From contig CAZPDM010000003.1 in the NCBI GenBank assembly GCA_964585305.1, positions 1 to 64,000 on the forward strand: DNA of 64,000 nucleotides, read 5' to 3'. The stretch is from CAZPDM01 sp964585305 (GTDB lineage Bacteria; Planctomycetota; Uabimicrobiia; Uabimicrobiales; JABWCH01). Below are positions 58,180 to 64,000 of this stretch, piece after piece (the first letter of the stretch is position 1; each line of letters begins with the position of its first letter). Position numbers and translations under genes: made by a program. The notes below the pieces were generated by a model. That model ran no database searches, was not told where the DNA came from, and was given only the letters and a program-made list of their open reading frames with translations.

Positions 58180-59799
58180 TTACTTAGGTAAAGCCTCACT
58201 TTCTATTGATTCTTCTTTTTCTTCCGATTGAGGTTCTATAAGAAAAAATCTGGGATAACGATAATATACTTGTAATGATAATATATTTAAACTTGTCCAG
58301 AAAATTCTTCCGCCAGAATACATTCCACTTCCCCATGAGCCAGCCGAACAACCTGTTTTGTCTTGATGATCCAGAAGAGATTTTTGCAATGCTTTGTTCC
58401 ATTCCTGCCAGGACGTTCCACCAAGTTGGTACATAACAAGTGTTCCGTAATACCAATAATAAAAATCATTGCTAGCACGCCAACTAGGTAAATTCCTTAG
58501 AAGAATATTTGCTGCCCCTAAAATGTTTATTTTATCTTTTGTTTCATAAAAAAAAATGCGGCAAAGTGTACCTACAGAAGTCATACATACACTTCCATAT
58601 TGCTGCGAGACATAGCCAACCCAAGGTTCTTCTCCAACGCATGTTACTTTATCCAACCAATATTTGGCATCCCGAATAGAACGCTCTGGAATTTGAATTT
58701 CAGCAGTTTGCGCAGTTTTCAAAGCTAACATGCACCATCCTGTTACCGAGGTATCAGTATCTCCACATTTTTGTCGATAACGCCAGCCAGCATTCGGAGT
58801 TTGGGCTTGGACTAAAAATTTATGAGCTTGAATGGCTGCTTGGCGATATTTTATATCATGGCACATCAAATATCCTTCTGTCATTGCCATAGTTGCAATG
58901 GCATGATTATACATATAATTTTCTATTTTAGGGCCAATACAGCCATCTTGATAATCTTGAATTTCCAATAAATAATTTAAACCATTGCGAATATTTTCTG
59001 AGTATTTTCCACTAATATCATCTCCGCCTGCACCCAAAAAGCATAATAATGCAAAACCTGTAACAGCAGGATCTCCCCAAGATACTCCAGTATCTCTACA
59101 AGTACATCCCGTACAATCATTCTGAAAACCATCACAATCCCAATAACCTTTTTTATTTTGATGACGGGAAAGCCAGCGTAATCCTGCATCTACAGCCGTT
59201 TGAGTTGCTTCATTTCCTCCGCCAATTTGAAGCAATCCTGAACGGCCTTTAGTGCGACCTTCTTGTAAAGTTTTTGCACTAATTTTTGAGGTTGATTGGT
59301 ATGACAATTTTTGACGTTTGTCTAACTGTTTATGTATTTTTTTTTCTTCAGCTAATAATTTTTCAATTTCTTCCTCTAACGCATTTTCATTTGGTAATTT
59401 TGGGGTTATATGCTCTAACGGGATTTCACTTAATTCTCTCTTCCAATCTTCTGCAGTTGGTATTTTACTTTCTGTTGGTATTTCTGGTTTATCAGTTATA
59501 TCTAATCTAAGGTGTTCAACGGTTGGTAAAGGTAATGGAGGAATATTACTTTGTTCTTCTATAGTGGCAGGAATTTGCCCATTATCTGGGATAGGTGTTT
59601 CCGCAAGAACTTCATCAGACTCTAAACTTATGCCTATCGTAATATCTTTGGGACGCAGGGAAGATAAAAAAAATATAGATAATAAGGCCAGCAAAATCAA
59701 ATGAATAAGAAAAGATAGGCTTATCGAATAGTATATTCTATGGTTTTTACGATAACTAGTTTTTAATTTCAATAATAGCCTATTCCAAATTTTTTCCAT
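58180..59799 (-). CDS. Membrane-anchored prenyltransferase/squalene-cyclase-like toroid protein
   Basis: A 539-aa protein. A membrane helix lies at about 24-46, then a Pro/Glu-rich linker (about 50-175), like the N-terminal layout of TonB-type proteins. Residues about 185-500 are alpha/alpha-toroid repeats: AVDAGLRWLSRHQNKKGYW, VTGFALLCFLGAG, NGLNYLLEIQDYQDGCIG, ATMAMTEGYLM, SVTGWCMLALKTA, GTLVMYQLGG. Such proteins are a hallmark of Planctomycetota and are annotated as prenyltransferase-like without a shown activity. Several Cys (CDCDGFQNDCTGCTC-like) are notable. AAGGAGGCCAGCT is a strong site before the ATG. Confidence 0.88.
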   Translation of the reverse strand: MEKIWNRLLLKLKTSYRKNHRIYYSISLSFLIHLILLALLSIFFLSSLRPKDITIGISLESDEVLAETPIPDNGQIPATIEEQSNIPPLPLPTVEHLRLDITDKPEIPTESKIPTAEDWKRELSEIPLEHITPKLPNENALEEEIEKLLAEEKKIHKQLDKRQKLSYQSTSKISAKTLQEGRTKGRSGLLQIGGGNEATQTAVDAGLRWLSRHQNKKGYWDCDGFQNDCTGCTCRDTGVSWGDPAVTGFALLCFLGAGGDDISGKYSENIRNGLNYLLEIQDYQDGCIGPKIENYMYNHAIATMAMTEGYLMCHDIKYRQAAIQAHKFLVQAQTPNAGWRYRQKCGDTDTSVTGWCMLALKTAQTAEIQIPERSIRDAKYWLDKVTCVGEEPWVGYVSQQYGSVCMTSVGTLCRIFFYETKDKINILGAANILLRNLPSWRASNDFYYWYYGTLVMYQLGGTSWQEWNKALQKSLLDHQDKTGCSAGSWGSGMYSGGRIFWTSLNILSLQVYYRYPRFFLIEPQSEEKEESIESEALPK

Positions 59800-59863
59800 A
59801 GCTGGCCTCCTTGGAAAAGAAGTTCAAGATATTTCTTCTGGATTTTTTCATAAACTTAGAAAT

Positions 59864-61267
59864 TTAGAAAAATTCTGATAAATAGGCTTTTGCACTCGGC
59901 CTAAAATTCTTTTCCATAAGATTTTTATAATATTGATACCAATGTTCGTGCTGCTCTTTAGGAAATTCACTATAATAAATAGCATATCGAATTACTTCAT
60001 CAAATCTAGTATCATAAAATTGGACCATTTTTTCAGTAATATTGCTAAAATTTATTTTACAAAATTCTTGGAATTCTTTTAAGTCAAAATAATGAAGACT
60101 ATGTTTAGCATGAAATTCATATTTTTCAAGAGAAGATTTCTTAGGATCTTGTAAAATTCTTAGATATTCCTGTTGATCAGGAGTTTGAGAAAAATGATGG
60201 ATAGATAAAAAGGAAAACCACAAAAGCTGTGCGCATATCACCCAAGGAAAATGAACATGAAGCAGTAATAAATCTGTATCTGGAATAGGATTTGAGACAT
60301 CCATTGGGATAATACAATTCTTTTGAAGAATAACTTCAATAGCATTTTCACTCCAATGATAATAAGCTCCAATAAATCTACAATAATTACATAATCTTTC
60401 ATATATTTCTGGAGATAAATTTACCCTTTCGCTACTATATCTCTCATGTATAGCTTTATTATATTGACTACGTAATGGTAATATTTGTGGACCAATCGAT
60501 AAACAAGTAATCTGTTCATCAAAATCCTGGATACTTTCTTGGAGATAACAAGCCCTTCCTTTTGTGTTATCAAAATGCTGGAACAATTCTTCTAAGGAAT
60601 ATATTTGATGAACTTCTCCATGTCCCAAAGCTAATTTTAAATATAAAGGGAAACGACTATTAAAGACATTTTGGACAACTTCTTGTAAATACCCATGTTT
60701 TGCATAAAATAATTCTCTCATTACACTATTATTTTCGCAAATAAGATGATATTCTTTTAGTTTTGCATGAATTTGTTCCCAAGCAGTTTGTCGGCGAAAG
60801 TTATCAAATCCATATTTTGTATATTGTAGAATAAGTTGTTGTTCATATTCCCAAGCTGCCTGGCGTTTTTGATCATCTGTATAAGGAGCAAATGGAGGCA
60901 GAAGCACAGTTTTGGGAAATCGATCTTGAGGATGCAAACATCGAGAAAAAAGATCGTAAGCACTATGTTTATCATAGCTTGTCATAGTATGAAGATGATT
61001 ACTTAAAGGAATTCCTGAATTTTGAGCCTGTTCAATCCAAGCACGATAATATTCATTAGTATTATCTCTACGGACTAAAATTAAATCTGCTATTTCTGAA
61101 AGATTTTGTCCACATAATACTGGATTCGCAACTATTTTATCAAATTCTAGTTTATATCTTTCTCCTCGGTATTGAACAACTGGAGCTGCAAATTGTGCAA
61201 ATTCAAATAAAGTATATCTCATACTCCAATCAAAGGATGCAATAATTTTTATTTTTTTTATTGGCAT
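59864..61267 (-). CDS. ATP-grasp-like protein, unknown substrate
   Basis: A 467-aa cytoplasmic protein with no signal peptide. The central region has the ATP-grasp pattern: FPLYLKLALGHGEVHQIYSLEEL (strand with Lys and Gly-rich loop, about 208-230), ACYLQESIQDFDEQITCLSIG (about 238-258) and IEVILQKNCIIPMDVSNPIPDTD (about 310-332), similar to the metal and nucleotide-binding strands of RimK/glutathione-synthetase types. The N-terminus (KKIKIIASFDWSMRYTLFEFAQ) looks like the pre-ATP-grasp fold. A helical C-terminal domain (about 340-467) is unusual. It would form an amide or ester bond; the substrate is unknown. It lies upstream of the toroid protein gene. Confidence 0.6.
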   Translation of the reverse strand: MPIKKIKIIASFDWSMRYTLFEFAQFAAPVVQYRGERYKLEFDKIVANPVLCGQNLSEIADLILVRRDNTNEYYRAWIEQAQNSGIPLSNHLHTMTSYDKHSAYDLFSRCLHPQDRFPKTVLLPPFAPYTDDQKRQAAWEYEQQLILQYTKYGFDNFRRQTAWEQIHAKLKEYHLICENNSVMRELFYAKHGYLQEVVQNVFNSRFPLYLKLALGHGEVHQIYSLEELFQHFDNTKGRACYLQESIQDFDEQITCLSIGPQILPLRSQYNKAIHERYSSERVNLSPEIYERLCNYCRFIGAYYHWSENAIEVILQKNCIIPMDVSNPIPDTDLLLLHVHFPWVICAQLLWFSFLSIHHFSQTPDQQEYLRILQDPKKSSLEKYEFHAKHSLHYFDLKEFQEFCKINFSNITEKMVQFYDTRFDEVIRYAIYYSEFPKEQHEHWYQYYKNLMEKNFRPSAKAYLSEFF

Positions 61268-61393
61268 ATTTCTGGCAATTTCCTTTCTTATATGATAAAA
61301 TCTTGAATAGATAATTATATAAAAAATTTTCTTATATCATAATCTTTTTCTATAGACTTTTTCAAGCATTTTTTATACAAAAGGAGTTTTTTT

Positions 61394-61897
61394 ATGAAAA
61401 ATGATGCCGTTATTAACGGTCTTATAGAAGCTATTAAAGCAGAAGTAGAAGGATACAATTTCTACATGATGGCTGCACGTTCTACTCAGGATTCAAATGG
61501 ACGTGAGGTTTTTGAACGTTTGGCAAAAGAAGAAATGGATCATGTTGCATTTTTACGTGCGCAATATAATTCTTTTTTACATTCTAATAATCCAGACGCT
61601 AATGTCAAACTTAGCAAAAGTTCTTTTAGCACGAACAGCCCTATCTTTTCTGAAAATATTAAAAGCCGCATAAAAGATGCTCATTTTGAAATGACGGCAT
61701 TATCTGTAGGAATCCAGCTTGAATTATCTGCAATCAAATTTTATCAAGAACAAGCAGATAAAATGACTGATTCTTCTGCAAAAACATTTTATAAAGAATT
61801 AGCAGATTGGGAAGCTACACATTATAATATGCTTTTGAAGCAGCAAGAGTCATTAAAACAAGCCTATTGGCATAATAATGAGTTCGCGCCTTTTTAG
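61394..61897 (+). CDS. Ferritin-like (rubrerythrin-type) di-iron protein
   Basis: A 167-aa four-helix protein. The di-iron ligands are visible: Glu in KAEVEGYNFY, EEMDHV (E..H), a second Glu in LELSAIKFYQEQ and EATHYNM (E..H). The C-terminal rubredoxin domain of full rubrerythrin is missing, so it is a short ferritin-like member. Such proteins help with peroxide or iron handling, consistent with an anaerobic or microaerobic lifestyle. AAAAGGAG precedes the ATG. It is followed by the DUF2058 gene after 30 bp. Confidence 0.88.
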   Translation: MKNDAVINGLIEAIKAEVEGYNFYMMAARSTQDSNGREVFERLAKEEMDHVAFLRAQYNSFLHSNNPDANVKLSKSSFSTNSPIFSENIKSRIKDAHFEMTALSVGIQLELSAIKFYQEQADKMTDSSAKTFYKELADWEATHYNMLLKQQESLKQAYWHNNEFAPF

Positions 61898-61927
61898 ATC
61901 AACCTTTTTTTACAAAAGGAGCTTGCC

Positions 61928-62422
61928 ATGTCACTCAAAGATGAACTTTTAAAGGCCAAGCTAATTTCTAAAAAAGATGTCCAACGCATTGAGCACGAAG
62001 GACGCGTAGAACGTAAAAAACTTGGAAGTGAAGCAATTAAAGCAAAAGAAGAACAACGCCAAAAAGAAATTGAAGAAAAAATTGAAGCACAACGTCAACA
62101 TAATAAAGAATTGGCCAAACAAAACCAAGAAAAAAAAGAAAATATTCGTGCCGAAAAAGAAAAAATTGTAAATATTCAAGAAATGCTCAAAAGTTCTCAA
62201 ATGGAAGAACGTGGTACGAGAAAATTTTATTTTATAGCAAAAAATAATACTATTCCTTCTCTTTGCATAGGGGATAATTTAAGCGAAAAACTTGAAAAAG
62301 GACTTGCTGCAATTACAGAATTTACAACACATGAAGGACCCGAATTCTATATTGTAAACCGCCAATGCGCCGAAAAAATTTTAGAGATAGATGCAAATAT
62401 AATTCGTTTTTTTAATCGATAA
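61928..62422 (+). CDS. DUF2058 (YaiL-like) protein
   Basis: A 164-aa protein with the family opening MSLKDELLKAKLISKKDVQRIEHEGR, a long charged helix (about 25-90, RQKEIEEKIEAQRQHNKELAKQNQEKKENIRAEKEKI) and a C-terminal fold with the 'FYFIAKNNTIPSLCIGDNLSEKLEKGLAAITEF...FYIVNRQCAEKILEIDANIIRFFN' segment typical of DUF2058. Its function is unknown; E. coli relatives are small nucleic-acid or nucleoprotein associated. AAAGGAG precedes the ATG. It is co-directional with the ferritin-like gene and ends in a long terminator. Confidence 0.82.
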   Translation: MSLKDELLKAKLISKKDVQRIEHEGRVERKKLGSEAIKAKEEQRQKEIEEKIEAQRQHNKELAKQNQEKKENIRAEKEKIVNIQEMLKSSQMEERGTRKFYFIAKNNTIPSLCIGDNLSEKLEKGLAAITEFTTHEGPEFYIVNRQCAEKILEIDANIIRFFNR

Positions 62423-62470
62423 CATAAAAAGCCACCAGAGTTATTTTAATTCTGGTGGCTTTTTATGTTA
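62420..62470. terminator. Long bidirectional terminator
   Basis: Perfect 20-bp stem (62420-62439 with 62451-62470), loop of 11. It overlaps the DUF2058 stop codon and lies between convergent genes. Confidence 0.9.
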
Positions 62471-62481
62471 TAACGTTTTTG

Positions 62482-63276
62482 CTAATTATTCCGACGATAA
62501 TTTGTATTATCTTTCTGAGGAAATTTAGCTTTTTCTAATAAATTAGAGAAAAAAGCATTTCCATTTTCTAACGAATTTGTCCGTGCAAGACGTAATTGAA
62601 CTTCCATAATAAGTTTATTTTGATAATACATATCCGTTTGTGTAGGTAAGTACATATCTTTGTACCATTCATGTTGTTTAAATTTAACCATGAAAGTATC
62701 CCTACCATTCTTATTATTTTTAAGAGCAAATTGCGCACCTAATAAGGTATAGGTCTTATCTGAAATAAATAGTAAAATTTTTTCGCCTTGTCCATCTTTA
62801 GGAGTCTGAGAAATAATATGAACACCAAACTCATCTTTTTTCTGATATTTAACATATCCTAAAATAGAATCATCTGCTAATAAGTTTGTCAAAACCATCA
62901 TTCTGATAAATCGTAAACTTTCTTGAATTCGATCGATTGCATCCTGTTCTTGAGTTACTTCCAGCTTATTATCTTTATTAAGTTGGCGAACAATTTCACC
63001 ATCCCATCCCATAATTACTGGAGGGTTAACATCAGAATACATTTCTACACGAAGTTTATTAGGTTTCCGATAGTATTCATGCATAGTTACTTCAAATTTT
63101 CCATCATCAGCGTAATATACCATATCCATTTTAGCATAAATATCTCGTATATCATAAAACTTCTTCCAACCACCATGTTGTTCAATACATTGCTTTATAA
63201 TATTTTGAGGATCATAAGTTTGCGCCCAAACAAAACCTATCAACATAATAAGACAAAGTATAATATATTTTTTCAT
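62482..63276 (-). CDS. LolA/LppX-like exported protein
   Basis: A 264-aa protein with signal peptide 1-18 (IILCLIMLIGFVWA). The mature part follows the LolA-like beta-barrel pattern: IYAKMDMVYYADDGKFEVTMHEYYRKPNKLRVEMYS, VIMGWDGEIVRQL, then VHIISQTPKDGQGEKILLFISDKTYTLLGAQF and MVKFKQHEWYKDMYLPTQTDMYYQNKLIMEVQ. LolA carries lipoproteins to the outer membrane; this family includes many lipid-binding relatives. Identification is by pattern, with no catalytic motif expected. GGGAG precedes the ATG. Confidence 0.75.
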   Translation of the reverse strand: MKKYIILCLIMLIGFVWAQTYDPQNIIKQCIEQHGGWKKFYDIRDIYAKMDMVYYADDGKFEVTMHEYYRKPNKLRVEMYSDVNPPVIMGWDGEIVRQLNKDNKLEVTQEQDAIDRIQESLRFIRMMVLTNLLADDSILGYVKYQKKDEFGVHIISQTPKDGQGEKILLFISDKTYTLLGAQFALKNNKNGRDTFMVKFKQHEWYKDMYLPTQTDMYYQNKLIMEVQLRLARTNSLENGNAFFSNLLEKAKFPQKDNTNYRRNN

Positions 63277-63317
63277 TTTTTTTCTCCCAAGCTAAAATTA
63301 CAATAATATATTTTTTT

Positions 63318-63347
63318 ATTCCTACGTGCTTAGAACCACGTAGGAAT
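63318..63347. terminator. Hairpin between minus-strand genes
   Basis: Perfect 11-bp stem (63318-63328 with 63337-63347), loop of 8, just downstream of the stop of the minus-strand gene at 63357. The T run is better on the plus strand. Confidence 0.6.
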
Positions 63348-63356
63348 TTTGTTTAA

Positions 63357-64000
63357 CTACTGTTGTTCTACTACATCTAAATCTATACAGTTGCTTACAA
63401 CTTTACCATACCAAGCTGATTTTCCAATGCTACTACCAGAATATTTCCAAGGCAAATCATATTCAACATATATTCTATATTTTCCCAAAGATAATTTGCA
63501 ATATTGTTGCAGATTTAATGGAGGAAATAAACAATAATCATTTCCAGGTAATTTTAAAAAATGTGCTTTATCTAAATCAGGAACGCTATTTTTTCTTGGG
63601 TATTCAATTGCAATCAAATTCCCTTGAGCATCTATAATATGAAATAAAAGGAAGTAATGAACTTGCTCAGAATTATGATAAATTTCAATATCTTTATCTA
63701 TAATATTTTGTAAAACAATATTAAGCATTACTGGTTTTTGTAATGCAATCTTTTCTTCTGTTTGAATAACAAGTTGAATACCATTTACAGCTTGTCCTGC
63801 AACTTCATCAAAACGACTGCCAACAGAAGTAATTGCTTTAATTTCTTTTAATGTTTGAGAACGTAGCCCTATTGCAGCATCATAAGAATTTAGCAATTGA
63901 AATGTATCATTAAATCGTTTGATAAAAAAAATATAAGAAAGATTTTCAAATAAAAATATCGTAGGAGGTTGAGAATTAGGAATGCGAATATAATTAACCA
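63357..64000 (-). CDS. Unrecognised protein, N-terminus cut by right edge
   Basis: The frame is open from the stop at 63357 to the window edge (about 214 codons); an internal TTG start at 63896 would wrongly shorten it. The visible part has an N-terminal stretch with TIFLFENLSYIFFIKRFNDTFQLLNSYDAAIGLRSQTLKEI, and a strand-rich C-terminal half (GIQLVIQTEEKIALQKPVMLNIVLQNIIDKDIEIYHN, YRIYVEYDLPWKYSGSSIGKSAWYGKVVSNCIDLDV) like an immunoglobulin or intermolecular-chaperone-type sandwich. I do not recognise the family. It lies 80 bp upstream of the LolA-like gene. Confidence 0.65.
   Translation of the reverse strand, partial: VNYIRIPNSQPPTIFLFENLSYIFFIKRFNDTFQLLNSYDAAIGLRSQTLKEIKAITSVGSRFDEVAGQAVNGIQLVIQTEEKIALQKPVMLNIVLQNIIDKDIEIYHNSEQVHYFLLFHIIDAQGNLIAIEYPRKNSVPDLDKAHFLKLPGNDYCLFPPLNLQQYCKLSLGKYRIYVEYDLPWKYSGSSIGKSAWYGKVVSNCIDLDVVEQQ

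Noticed and set aside
58137..58199. N-terminal extension of the chemoreceptor
   Set aside because: It overlaps the upstream gene, lacks a ribosome-binding site and would put 21 residues before a normal MCP start.

Overview
The window is about 64 kb of AT-rich bacterial DNA (roughly one third G+C by eye). It has about 45 protein genes, no rRNA or tRNA gene that I can recognise, and one 100-base run of N (4521-4620), which is a scaffold gap. Several features point to the Planctomycetota or PVC neighbourhood: Hanks-type kinases (one with an N-terminal zinc ribbon), a membrane-anchored prenyltransferase-like toroid protein, PEP-CTERM proteins, prepilin-like proteins with DPW/DG motifs, a caspase-like lipoprotein, and proteins with tandem excisionase-type HTH modules. 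That placement is inference from gene content. I see no marker that fixes the species.

Layout. 1-4.1 kb looks like an accessory region: an edge-truncated winged-helix gene, a divergent ATPase + TOPRIM pair that resembles a split OLD-type nuclease, and two small unknown genes bracketed by a 22-bp direct repeat. 4.3-5.4 kb is an orphan TRAP DctQ-like gene with a Trp-rich insertion, interrupted by the gap. 5.9-11.9 kb is metabolic and membrane housekeeping on the plus strand (DAHP synthase, Na+/solute symporter, Ste24-type protease, glucose-6-phosphate isomerase, STAS-like protein). 12-24.4 kb is a minus-strand block rich in signalling genes: two Ser/Thr kinases, a 924-aa protein with seven HTH-like modules, a membrane protein, a radical SAM protein, a DUF2135 protein and a Pro-rich unknown. 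24.6-32.7 kb holds pullulanase, two PEP-CTERM proteins, MnmA, an MFS transporter and a caspase-like lipoprotein. 32.7-39.6 kb holds a prepilin, HflX, a two-subunit aconitase X and SecA. 39.9-45.2 kb is a pilus or type II secretion-like region with strong sigma70-type promoters: a small anchored protein, two pseudopilins, an ABC ATPase, and PilM/PilN-like and PilO-like proteins. 45.4-54 kb has a PPC-domain protein, a dynamin-like GTPase, and a possible amine or imino-acid dehydrogenase operon with an MscS channel between its two subunits. 54-64 kb has a beta-propeller protein, a chemoreceptor, the toroid protein, an ATP-grasp-like protein, a ferritin-like protein, a DUF2058 protein, a LolA-like protein and an edge-truncated unknown.

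Two genes run off the edges (1-985 and 63357-64000). One lipoprotein gene appears to begin at a CTG codon 43 codons upstream of the first conventional start. Several gene ends, especially convergent ones, are marked by unusually long perfect hairpins. The best candidates for something new are the seven-module HTH protein with recurring T-x-V/M tails beside a Ser/Thr kinase, the ATPase/TOPRIM pair with its repeat-bracketed neighbour module, the Trp-rich DctQ variant, and the caspase-like lipoprotein.
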